From contig CALGUJ010000175.1 in NCBI GenBank assembly GCA_937902055.1, positions 1 through 17,553 of the forward strand: a DNA stretch of 17,553 nucleotides, in the 5' to 3' direction. The notes beneath the pieces were generated by a model. That model was not told where the DNA came from, did not search any database, and saw nothing but the letters and a program-made list of their open reading frames with translations. The position numbers and the translations under genes are program-made. Numbering within the stretch: the stretch's first letter is position 1; each line of letters starts with the position of its first letter. This DNA is from an uncultured Pelolinea sp. Its GTDB lineage: Bacteria; Chloroflexota; Anaerolineae; Anaerolineales; Anaerolineaceae. This document shows, in pieces, positions 1 through 6,947 of this stretch.

Positions 1-437
1 ATAGCTGAAGAAGGCGGTTCTTTGGGGAGATTTTTTAAGGCCAAACCGGATTGTTCCAATGTCCTGCCGCCTTTTTTATGATTGCAGTATGCGCAGGCTG
101 TCACCACGTTTTCCCAGGAATGCGGGCCGTTTAAATGGCGCGGCACGACATGGTCAATGGTCAGCACTCCGCTGGTGGTACCGCAGTACTGGCAAGTGTA
201 CTCATCGCGCCTGAATATTTCCTTGCGGGTCAGTTTGACTCTGGGCCTGGGGCGATGGACCATGTTTTCCAGTCGGATCACGGATGGGCGCGGAAAGGTC
301 CGGTCAATCGTATGGATCTCTCCCCTGCCATTCATAACCAATTGGGCTTTTTCCATCACCATCAGGCAAACCGCTTTGTGCATATTGCAGACGTTCAATG
401 GTTCGAAGTTGGCGTTGAGAACAAGAACGCTTTCCAT
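1..437 (-). CDS. HNH endonuclease (McrA-like, partial, C-terminus off window)
   Basis: Reading the minus strand from an ATG at 437 gives at least 145 codons open to the window edge. The N-terminus (MESVLVLNANFEPLNV) matches the usual opening of stand-alone bacterial HNH proteins. A zinc-binding HNH core follows: CQYC at about 82-85, the catalytic TIDHVVPR with D95 and H96, N110 in SWENVV, and a second cysteine pair in CAYCNHKKG at 115-118. All expected HNH residues are present, so the protein should be an active nuclease or nicking enzyme. The biological role of this short housekeeping family is unknown. It diverges from tyrS and has its own extended -10 promoter about 20 bp upstream. There is only a weak AGG as ribosome site. 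I am confident of the family; the C-terminus is not visible. Confidence 0.88.
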   Translation of the reverse strand, partial: MESVLVLNANFEPLNVCNMHKAVCLMVMEKAQLVMNGRGEIHTIDRTFPRPSVIRLENMVHRPRPRVKLTRKEIFRRDEYTCQYCGTTSGVLTIDHVVPRHLNGPHSWENVVTACAYCNHKKGGRTLEQSGLALKNLPKEPPSSA

Positions 438-454
438 GGCAAAAACCTGCGCTG

Positions 455-463
455 ATTATAGCA
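455..463 (-). promoter_or_regulatory. Extended -10 promoter for the HNH gene
   Basis: The minus strand reads TGCTATAAT here, a full TATAAT preceded by the TGn extension. No good -35 hexamer lies 16-18 bp upstream. Transcription would start near 448, leaving about 10 nt before the ATG at 437. Confidence 0.5.
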
Positions 464-507
464 CGAGTCATTTTTTGCATAATCCGGGAATGGCTAAGGG
501 TTCGGGC

Positions 508-516
508 TGGTATAAT
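508..516 (+). promoter_or_regulatory. Extended -10 promoter for tyrS
   Basis: The plus strand reads TGGTATAAT, a consensus -10 with the TGn extension. The predicted start near 523 gives a leader of about 24 nt holding the GGAGG at 537-541. The leader is too short for a T-box. There is no clear -35. Confidence 0.55.
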
Positions 517-546
517 TCCAAATCATTTTTATTTCTGGAGGCAGTT

Positions 547-1764
547 GTGCGAATCGAAGACCAAGTTGCGATCCTCATGCAGGGCACCGAATACGGCGAC
601 GATGAGATCAAAAAAGTGATGGAAACCGAACTGCGTGAGCGGTTGATCATGGCAGAGAGAGAACATCGTCCCTTGAAGATCTACTGCGGATACGATCCAA
701 CCAAGGCGGATCTGCACCTGGGGCATACGGTCACCATGCGCAAATTGCAGCAATTCCAGGAATTCGGTCACGAGGTTACATTTTTGATCGGTGATTACAC
801 GGCATTAATTGGCGATCCATCCGACAAGGACGCCACCCGCCCGGTGTTGACCTCGGAAGTGATCAAAGCGAACGCGCAAACGTACGCCGAGCAGGCTTTC
901 CGCATCCTGGACCCGAAAAAGACAGTCATTCGCTACAACTCGGAATGGTTATCGAAATTGAATTTTGCCGAAATCATCCGCCTGGCGCAGAATTTTACCG
1001 TTCAGCAGTTCCTCAGCAGAGAAAAATTTAAATTGCGCTGGGAACGCGGCGACGCGGTTTACGTGCACGAAACTTTATACGCGATCATGCAGGGTTACGA
1101 CGCATACAGCCTGAAAACCGACGTGCAGGTAGGTGGAACCGACCAATTTTTCAACATCGTAACCGCCGCCCGCAAAGTGATGACGTCGCTGGGAGCGCTG
1201 CCCAATATTGCCATTTGCCTGGGAATCCTGCCCGGAACGGACGGAACCGAAAAGATGAGCAAATCGCTGGGCAATCACGTTCCGATAAACACCACGCCGG
1301 AAGATATGTACGGAAAATTGATGAGCATTCCCGATCAGACCATGCCAATTTATTTCAAACTGGTAACGCGCTGGTCGCCCGAAAAAGTCGCGGAAATGGA
1401 AAAAGCTCTGAAAAATGGCAGCTTGCATCCGCGCGACGCGAAAATGCAACTGGCAGCGGAAGTAACCAGCGCTTTCTACGGCGATGAAAAAGCCGAAGCT
1501 GCCCAACAGGATTTCGTGGTCAAGTTCCAGCAAAAAGCCATCCCGGATGAGATGGAAAGCTATGAATTAAAGGGAAGCCTGAATTGCCTGGATGTACTGG
1601 TGGAATCCGGCATGGTGAAAAGCCGCAGCGAGGGACGCAACCTGATCGCCCAAAATGGTGTGCGTTTGAATGAAAAGCCGATCAACGAATGGAACGTTGA
1701 ACTGGGAGAGGGCGTGCTGCAGGTGGGAAAAAGAAAATTCCTGCGCCTGGTAAAACCGGATTAG
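547..1764 (+). CDS. tyrS: Tyrosine--tRNA ligase (TyrZ/KMSKS type)
   Basis: This enzyme charges tRNA-Tyr with tyrosine in the cytoplasm. From a GTG at 547 the protein is 405 aa, a normal length. The class I catalytic core shows GYDPT at 48-52, the HIGH-type HLGH at 57-60, the tyrosine-site segment VQVGGTDQF at 193-201, and KMSKS at 236-240. A C-terminal S4 RNA-binding domain (about 342-405) includes SRSEGRNLIAQNGVRLN. KMSKS rather than KFGKT puts it in the TyrZ-like branch. The start is chosen because GGAGG lies 5 nt upstream and a TATAAT box lies at 511-516. The frame is open back to position 82, but that stretch is antisense to the HNH gene and has no TyrRS similarity. The gene ends 1 bp from the convergent SEDS-PBP gene. 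Confidence 0.95.
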   Translation: MRIEDQVAILMQGTEYGDDEIKKVMETELRERLIMAEREHRPLKIYCGYDPTKADLHLGHTVTMRKLQQFQEFGHEVTFLIGDYTALIGDPSDKDATRPVLTSEVIKANAQTYAEQAFRILDPKKTVIRYNSEWLSKLNFAEIIRLAQNFTVQQFLSREKFKLRWERGDAVYVHETLYAIMQGYDAYSLKTDVQVGGTDQFFNIVTAARKVMTSLGALPNIAICLGILPGTDGTEKMSKSLGNHVPINTTPEDMYGKLMSIPDQTMPIYFKLVTRWSPEKVAEMEKALKNGSLHPRDAKMQLAAEVTSAFYGDEKAEAAQQDFVVKFQQKAIPDEMESYELKGSLNCLDVLVESGMVKSRSEGRNLIAQNGVRLNEKPINEWNVELGEGVLQVGKRKFLRLVKPD

Positions 1765-1765
1765 T

Positions 1766-4372
1766 TCACAACGAATTTGTGATTGATTGGAAAACCTGCC
1801 GGCCTAGCGCTTGCAGGTTTTCTGCTTGCATGTCCTCGCGCACGATCACCAGCACCAGCGGAGTCCCGGGCCAATTGACGGGCGTACCCGCCACGTACCA
1901 TGCATAACTGCCGTTCGCATCCTGCGATTCGGTGGTCACTTCCCATCCGGATATTCCCTGCGAGGCCAGCAGCCGGGAAATATCTTCCGCGGTTTCCGCC
2001 GTGATCACTTGCGTACTGCTTGTCTGTTCCGCTTCCACCCAACCTTCTTGCGGCAGATTAACAGCGGCAAGGAAATGCGGAGAGACTTGCCGCCCCTGGT
2101 TGCTGAAGATGCTGAAAGCATATGCTAACTGCAGCGGGCTGACCCGGATGCGATCCTGCCCCAATACCAAATTTTGCCAACTGCTTTCTTCATCCAGTTT
2201 TTGGGCTGCATTTTCCGGTAATCCAAGGTCGAAAACGGTGCTCAAACCATATTTGGAGATCAGGCTGGCAATGTATTTGCCATTCAAGCCATCCGCAGCC
2301 AGGCGCAGCGCCCCACGGCAGCCCCCGGCTATCGCTTCGGACCATAATTGAGGTTGCTGATCGCCGATGGCGCAGGCGGGAGATGTCGCGCTGACGATTT
2401 CGGAATAATCCGATTGAAGCAACGCCTCGTTTTCCGAAATAAGAAAAGCAGTGAGCAGTTCTCCCAGAGGGTAAGACCCTTGTGAAGCGCGATTAAGCAA
2501 AGGCGAGGTGGCGTCGCTTTTCCAACTTGAAAAGTTCTTGGCCAGGGTGTTGGCATTGTAGGCAGGTGAGCTGGAGATTGCCAGGATCTCGCCCGTTTGA
2601 GCGTTCATCACCAGCGCGGCCCCCTGACTGTCACCCAGCGCTTTGTCCAGGCTGCTTTGAGTGGGAATGTCGAGAGTCAGTCGGATATCCCTGCCGGGCA
2701 ACGGTTGGTTATACATCAAAAAATTGAACCACAAATCAAAGGTGGAATAGCCCCTCTCGCCGCTGAGATAATCGTTGTATTTCTCTTCAAGGCTGGTCAT
2801 GCCAAAGGCATAGTCGAAATAACCGATGGTATTACTGAGCGCCGGGTATTGCAGGTTGTAGGAGAAATTTCCCACGGAGTCCAAAGTGGCGGTGATGGGT
2901 TGATCGTTGCGGTCGAGGATTGAGCCACGCTCCACGTAACGGGCGGCGATAAAGTTCCTGGCGTTATCCCGGCGAAGCTGCAGATCATTGGAACGCACCA
3001 CAGCCCACCATCCCGTTACCAGAGCCAGGGCGGCCAGGCCGAGGGAGCACAGGGCAGCCAGGTTGCGGAAGGGAAGCAGACTATGAAGATCGCGCGCCAG
3101 GTCGGCGCGGCAATCACTGACTTTAACCAGGATAAGGATGGCCAACATGGAAGTGACCAGGGAAGAACCACCATAAGACATCAATGGCAGCGTCACCCCA
3201 GTGATCGGCAGCAGACGGATGTTTCCGCCCACGATCAAGAACGTCTGAAATGTCAGATAAATGGTGATACCGGAAGCCAGGAATCGGTAATACTTGTTGT
3301 TGGTCTTAATTGCCGCCTGAATGCCCCTGAACATCAGCAGCGTAAATAGACCGATCAGAGCGATGGAACCGACCATACCGGTTTCTTCAATTACCGAGGA
3401 GTAGATAAAATCCGAATGCGGAATGGGTACCAGGCCGGGATAGCCCATGCCGATGCCGCTGCCCAGCAACCCACCGGCGGCAATGGCTATGGTGGACTGG
3501 ATGATCTGGTACGAGCCGGATTGCGGATCCAGCCAGGGCTGCGTCCAGGCCTGGAAGCGGATACGGATCAGATCGATAAAGATATAACCCACCGCGGCCG
3601 CCAACGCAACCACTATCGCTCCGACAGCCAGGATACGCTTTTTCCCGAAAATTATATAGAGCATTCCGACGTAAATCACGATGAAAATGAGCGAGGTTCC
3701 CATATCGCGCTGACCCACCAGAATGAACAGCGCGGATAGGAAAAGGATCAGTGAAGGCAGAATGGTTTGGAGCAGGTTGAAGCGGAGAAAATATTTGTCC
3801 GAGAAAAATGCAGCGAGGTAAATAATCAGGATCAATTTCAGCAATTCGGAAGGTTGGAAATAGATACCATGAAATCCCAACCAAAGATTGGGGCCGTTCC
3901 CTCCGGGATACGTACCAAAGAAAAAGGTCAAAACAGCCAGGATCAATCCCAGGGTCAGGATGACATACTTGAAGCGCTTCAGGATATCCAGCACATCGTC
4001 TATCCTAAAGAAGAGCATGGCTATGCCGATGCTGACCATGTACCACAATGTTTGGCGGATTCCGAAGAGTATGCTCAACCGCCAAATGGTGAGCATACCC
4101 CAACCGGCTAACAGGAATGCCGCCGGCAGGATGAGCGCGTCCCAGTTTTCAAGGCGCCGCAGTGTGAGGCGGTGAACAATGCTGGCGCCGGCCAACCAGA
4201 CGAAGAAAGCCGCCCAATGCGACCAGCGCAGGTCGGCGTTCCAGGAGCGATAACGAACGACAGGCGAGAGCGTCAGGATGATTGCAAGCAAAAACAGACA
4301 GATGCCTGCCAGGTTGAACAATCGGCTTTGGAGCGCGCTGCTGCGGTTTTTTGTAGATGGAAAGATTTGCAC
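1766..4372 (-). CDS. SEDS peptidoglycan polymerase (FtsW/RodA) fused to a degenerate PBP transpeptidase-like domain
   Basis: The 868-aa protein joins two envelope modules. Residues 1-420 form a polytopic SEDS glycosyltransferase that would polymerise lipid II: FQPSELLKL (172-180), GQRDMGTSL (220-228), the loop WLDPQSGSYQI (280-290, D282 the likely catalytic Asp), PIPHSDFIYSSVIEETG (316-332) and PLMSYGGSS (396-404). After a further membrane segment (about 437-460), residues 470-868 resemble a class B PBP: the dimer-domain opening ERGSILDRN and the fold markers VLGQDRIRVSPLQLA and AWYVAG. The catalytic motifs are lost. The SxxK position reads GELLT (E638, T641), the SxN position GCR (685-686), and the KTG position GWEVT (809-813). 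The fold seems intact but acylation should be impossible. The GTG start lies 1 bp after the mtnP stop with no clear Shine-Dalgarno, so translation is probably coupled. Family assignment is firm; loss of transpeptidase activity is inferred from sequence. Confidence 0.9.
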   Translation of the reverse strand: MQIFPSTKNRSSALQSRLFNLAGICLFLLAIILTLSPVVRYRSWNADLRWSHWAAFFVWLAGASIVHRLTLRRLENWDALILPAAFLLAGWGMLTIWRLSILFGIRQTLWYMVSIGIAMLFFRIDDVLDILKRFKYVILTLGLILAVLTFFFGTYPGGNGPNLWLGFHGIYFQPSELLKLILIIYLAAFFSDKYFLRFNLLQTILPSLILFLSALFILVGQRDMGTSLIFIVIYVGMLYIIFGKKRILAVGAIVVALAAAVGYIFIDLIRIRFQAWTQPWLDPQSGSYQIIQSTIAIAAGGLLGSGIGMGYPGLVPIPHSDFIYSSVIEETGMVGSIALIGLFTLLMFRGIQAAIKTNNKYYRFLASGITIYLTFQTFLIVGGNIRLLPITGVTLPLMSYGGSSLVTSMLAILILVKVSDCRADLARDLHSLLPFRNLAALCSLGLAALALVTGWWAVVRSNDLQLRRDNARNFIAARYVERGSILDRNDQPITATLDSVGNFSYNLQYPALSNTIGYFDYAFGMTSLEEKYNDYLSGERGYSTFDLWFNFLMYNQPLPGRDIRLTLDIPTQSSLDKALGDSQGAALVMNAQTGEILAISSSPAYNANTLAKNFSSWKSDATSPLLNRASQGSYPLGELLTAFLISENEALLQSDYSEIVSATSPACAIGDQQPQLWSEAIAGGCRGALRLAADGLNGKYIASLISKYGLSTVFDLGLPENAAQKLDEESSWQNLVLGQDRIRVSPLQLAYAFSIFSNQGRQVSPHFLAAVNLPQEGWVEAEQTSSTQVITAETAEDISRLLASQGISGWEVTTESQDANGSYAWYVAGTPVNWPGTPLVLVIVREDMQAENLQALGRQVFQSITNSL
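1791..1821 (+). terminator. Probable tyrS terminator inside the 3' end of the opposite gene
   Basis: AAAACCTGC (1791-1799) pairs perfectly with GCAGGTTTT (1813-1821) across a 13-nt loop, giving a 9-bp stem ending in four Ts. It starts 27 bp after the tyrS stop and lies within the last codons of the convergent SEDS-PBP gene. The A/T flanks are symmetric, so it could also act on the minus strand. Confidence 0.5.
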
Positions 4373-4373
4373 T

Positions 4374-5237
4374 TTAAATATATTTGTTGATCAAAATATC
4401 CAGCTTTTTTCTGGTTTCCAGAGGAATTTTGTCGGGCTGGGTCATGATGGAATCTTTCAGGATATGCTGGCAAGGGCAGGTGTTTTCTTCCGGCAGACTT
4501 TCCACCATTCTCAGGATGGATTCCTGCGCGATCTGGGTATTCTTCTGCAACACGCGCACCACCATTTCCACAGTGACCGGTTCTTCGCTGACGTGCCATA
4601 CGTCATAATCGGTCACATGCGCCATGGTCGTGTAGCACATTTCCGCCTCACGGGCAAGAATGGCCTCCGGGCAGGCGGTCATACCGATCACCGACATACC
4701 CCACTCGCGGTACAGGTTGGATTCGGCTTTGGTGGAAAAACGAGGCCCTTCGATGGTAACGTAAGTTCCGCCCTTGTGAATGGTGGCGCCGCTATCGAGC
4801 AGGGCATTGTAGGCCAGGTTGGAAAGTTGTTCGCAATAGGGATCGGCAGCGCCGATGTGGGCTACGATGCCATTTCCGAAAAATGTCCGTTCACGCTTGT
4901 GGGTAAGATCGACCAACTGGTCGGGGATGACAATTTGACCGGGAGAATAATCCTCACGCAGCGAACCGCATGCGGAAACGCTGACAACGCGCGAGACCCC
5001 CAATGTTTTCAGCGCAAAAATATTGGCGCGGTAGTTTACTTCGGAGGGCAGGAAAACGTGACCAATGCCATGGCGGGCCAGGAAAGCCACTTTTCGGCCG
5101 GAAAGCTCGCCCAGGATGATGGGGGAGGAGGGTTTGCCGAAAGGCGTATCCACTTCGATCGTTTGGGGATTCTTCAAAGCTGAAAAGTTGTACAATCCCG
5201 AACCGCCAATCACAGCCAAGACCGGTGTATTTTCCAT
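4374..5237 (-). CDS. mtnP: S-methyl-5'-thioadenosine phosphorylase
   Basis: This enzyme cleaves methylthioadenosine with phosphate to adenine and 5-methylthioribose-1-phosphate, recycling the by-product of polyamine synthesis and similar reactions. At 287 aa it has the family length. Visible family features are the phosphate-binding GGSGLY at 11-16, RHGIGH at 55-60, ACGSL at 89-93, the substrate segment TIEGPRFSTKAES at 161-173, MTACPEA at 186-192 and TDYD at 209-212, where two Asp bind the purine. A C-terminal CPC at 254-256 resembles the CXC seen in some archaeal MTAPs. Start ATG 5237 has GGAG about 8 nt upstream. It lies 70 bp after fhaB and 1 bp before the SEDS-PBP gene, an odd place for a salvage enzyme. 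The close relative purine nucleoside phosphorylase is less likely given TDYD. Confidence 0.93.
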   Translation of the reverse strand: MENTPVLAVIGGSGLYNFSALKNPQTIEVDTPFGKPSSPIILGELSGRKVAFLARHGIGHVFLPSEVNYRANIFALKTLGVSRVVSVSACGSLREDYSPGQIVIPDQLVDLTHKRERTFFGNGIVAHIGAADPYCEQLSNLAYNALLDSGATIHKGGTYVTIEGPRFSTKAESNLYREWGMSVIGMTACPEAILAREAEMCYTTMAHVTDYDVWHVSEEPVTVEMVVRVLQKNTQIAQESILRMVESLPEENTCPCQHILKDSIMTQPDKIPLETRKKLDILINKYI

Positions 5238-5286
5238 TTCAATATCTCCGTTTTAAATCGCTTTCGTTGAGGCGACTCTTCTGTTC

Positions 5287-5292
5287 ATTATA
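5287..5292 (-). promoter_or_regulatory. Possible internal -10 box for mtnP
   Basis: The minus strand carries TATAAT in the 70-bp gap between fhaB and mtnP, about 50 bp before the mtnP ATG. There is no convincing -35 or TG extension. It might add transcription of mtnP and the SEDS-PBP gene independent of the fha genes. Confidence 0.3.
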
Positions 5293-5307
5293 ATTCAGTG
5301 CTTGCGG

Positions 5308-5733
5308 CTACCCCTGGTTCAGGTGGACGTGCAGCCGAATCCGTCCGCAAGACATTTCGTCCCCATCAATCAGAACGGACGGGGTGGATAACCGTTCTTC
5401 GTTTATTTGTGTGCCATTGGTGGATTGAAGGTCTTCAACCATCCATTGGTTGTTTTTATAAAATACACGCGCATGGATCCCGGAAAGCGTGTCATCCGGG
5501 ATGTGCAGATCAGCCTGCGGATCTCTGCCGATAAAAATCTCAGGCTGGCTGAATGAATGGGAGATACCGCTCTCATGGATCATCAGGTTGATGGAGGGGA
5601 TTTGATATTCCGTGCTGCTTTTTATTGTTTGGCGCAAGTCTTTCCACAAGATGTAACCGATCCATCCAAGAAAGGCAAAAAGAGAAATCGCGAACAAGCC
5701 CCGCAATACCAGGATCAAAATTGCGCCGTTCAT
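5308..5733 (-). CDS. Membrane-anchored FHA-domain protein (FhaB-like)
   Basis: The 141-aa protein has one N-terminal membrane helix (about 4-30), a linker, and a C-terminal FHA domain (about 66-138). The key phosphothreonine-binding residues are all present: GR at 69-70, S84 and H87 in SGIHARV, and TNGT at 105-108. It should bind phosphothreonine partners at the inner face of the membrane. Its ATG overlaps the end of the FhaA-like gene by 4 bp, so the two are translationally coupled. In Actinobacteria the equivalent FhaB/FipA lies next to rodA and pbpA, as here. No Ser/Thr kinase gene is in the window, so the phosphorylated ligand must come from elsewhere. Confidence 0.9.
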   Translation of the reverse strand: MNGAILILVLRGLFAISLFAFLGWIGYILWKDLRQTIKSSTEYQIPSINLMIHESGISHSFSQPEIFIGRDPQADLHIPDDTLSGIHARVFYKNNQWMVEDLQSTNGTQINEERLSTPSVLIDGDEMSCGRIRLHVHLNQG

Positions 5734-6503
5734 GCCTGCTCCTTTGGATTTTTTGCGGATAACACCCTGGTTTTGTTCGATTTTTCAATAACCACAGGCG
5801 ATTCCTGGTCGGAACCATAAATCAAAGGAACATCCGCGATTTCGATAACATCGCCGTGATTGAGCGTGTGCTGGCGGACCTTGATGCCGTTCACCTTTGT
5901 GCCTGCAGTCGAGTCCAGATCGAAGAGGATATGTTTGTTATTCATTTGCCGGATTTGCGCATGCACCCGCGAAACACGCAAATTATCGATCACCAGGTCG
6001 TTATCCTCCCGCCTGCCGATATTGGTGATGGATTTGTCGAGCGTGAAATAATTCTCGTCGGCTGTGATCAGGTAACCAAAAAGCGGTGGGCTTTCTTTTT
6101 TTTCAGGGCTGGCAAAGAAATTGATCGTCTTCCCGGTCGGGATGGAAGAATTTGAGACTACAATTTCGAATTCCTTGTCAATTTTCGGGTTGTTGAAAAC
6201 CTGGATGTGCAGCGGGCCGGCCAGTTGAAAAGAATTATCGCGCGCAATTTCCTTGATAATTTCCTGGATGGTTTTCTTCCATTCGGCGACATCGTTCTGA
6301 TCGAACAAGTCTTTGTCGCGGATATAGATACGGAACATATTTGGAGCGAAAACTTTATCACCGGAAGTTTTCAAATTACATTCCAGGGCGGAGATCATTT
6401 CATTGGTAATGTTCTGCAATGGATTTTTGTGCGCGACAATCTGGAGGTCTTTCTCAAAGAACTCCCTAAGAGTCGTTTCGATTTTTTGAAGATCGATTTT
6501 CAT
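5730..6503 (-). CDS. FhaA-like protein: DUF3662 domain plus FHA domain
   Basis: The 257-aa protein has an N-terminal region (about 5-118) with the look of the DUF3662/FhaA_N domain, including the segment VFAPNMFRIYIRDKD at 51-65. A linker follows, then a C-terminal FHA domain (about 142-230). FHA residues are NIGRRE (GR at 163-164), SRVH (178-181) and DSTAGT with NG at 205-206. Actinobacterial FhaA binds phosphorylated envelope regulators such as the MviN pseudokinase domain; a similar adaptor role is inferred here. It heads the minus-strand cluster leading to the SEDS-PBP fusion. Its ATG is 16 bp from the divergent archease start, and I see no Shine-Dalgarno, so it may be leaderless or weakly initiated. 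Confidence 0.88.
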   Translation of the reverse strand: MKIDLQKIETTLREFFEKDLQIVAHKNPLQNITNEMISALECNLKTSGDKVFAPNMFRIYIRDKDLFDQNDVAEWKKTIQEIIKEIARDNSFQLAGPLHIQVFNNPKIDKEFEIVVSNSSIPTGKTINFFASPEKKESPPLFGYLITADENYFTLDKSITNIGRREDNDLVIDNLRVSRVHAQIRQMNNKHILFDLDSTAGTKVNGIKVRQHTLNHGDVIEIADVPLIYGSDQESPVVIEKSNKTRVLSAKNPKEQA

Positions 6504-6513
6504 ATCGTATAAT
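6486..6513 (+). promoter_or_regulatory. Promoter for archease-rtcB, likely producing a leaderless mRNA
   Basis: TTGAAG (6486-6491), a 16-bp spacer and TATAAT (6508-6513) predict a transcript start at about 6519-6521. This coincides with the GTG start codon at 6520. The -35 lies inside the start of the divergent fhaA gene. Confidence 0.55.
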
Positions 6514-6519
6514 GATTAC

Positions 6520-6936
6520 GTGGACGCCAACCGCCCATTCTCCGGATTCGCAGAGGTTCCCCATACGGCTGACATCGCATTGGATGTATTCGCGCCTAAC
6601 CTTGAAGAGCTTTTCATAAATGCTGCAAAAGGTTTATATCATATTCTCGGCATCCGTAAAGGGACTAAGGAAGTAGAAAACGTCCATATCTCGATGGTTG
6701 CTCAAGATAGCGAGAGTTTAATGGTATCACTGCTGAACGAACTTCTCTTTCATGCGGCGAACAATAAGGCCGGTGAATTCGTCAACCTGAAACTTTGCGG
6801 CGATCAGTTGGAGGCAGATTTGCTCATGCTGGAAAAAACGGGCCAACAAGAAGAGGTCAAGGCTGCCACTTTCAATGACCTCGTGATCGTAAAAGAATCC
6901 AATGGATTTCATACCCGGATTGTCTTTGACGTGTAA
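6520..6936 (+). CDS. Archease, activator of the RNA ligase RtcB
   Basis: The 138-aa protein matches archease in length and in its opening signature FAEVPHTADIALDVF (10-24), followed by NLEELFINAAKGLY. Archease speeds guanylylation and multiple turnover of RtcB; the ligase gene follows after 11 bp, supporting the assignment. The start is the GTG at 6520: the frame has a TGA at 6487, and no ATG or other plausible start lies between that stop and the conserved N-terminus. There is no Shine-Dalgarno, and a TATAAT box ends 6 nt before the GTG, so the mRNA is probably leaderless. Confidence 0.93.
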   Translation: MDANRPFSGFAEVPHTADIALDVFAPNLEELFINAAKGLYHILGIRKGTKEVENVHISMVAQDSESLMVSLLNELLFHAANNKAGEFVNLKLCGDQLEADLLMLEKTGQQEEVKAATFNDLVIVKESNGFHTRIVFDV

Positions 6937-6947
6937 CAGGATTAACG

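Noticed and set aside
82..546. N-terminal extension of tyrS
   Set aside because: It is antisense to the HNH gene, has no TyrRS similarity, and the GTG at 547 has a good ribosome site and promoter.
1075..1533. Minus-strand 152-codon open frame opposite tyrS
   Set aside because: Antisense to the conserved TyrRS core; composition and lack of motifs point to a shadow frame.
1766..1782. TCACAA-N5-TTGTGA inverted repeat resembling a CRP-type site
   Set aside because: It lies at the convergent gene ends, away from any promoter, and is partly dictated by codons; a regulatory site here is unlikely.
3387..3884. Minus-strand 165-codon open frame inside the SEDS region
   Set aside because: Out-of-frame shadow of the SEDS-PBP gene with no recognisable protein features.
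4278..5183. Long plus-strand open frame (301 codons) opposite mtnP
   Set aside because: Shadow of the mtnP coding strand; no domain, promoter or ribosome site, and it crosses two well-supported minus-strand genes.
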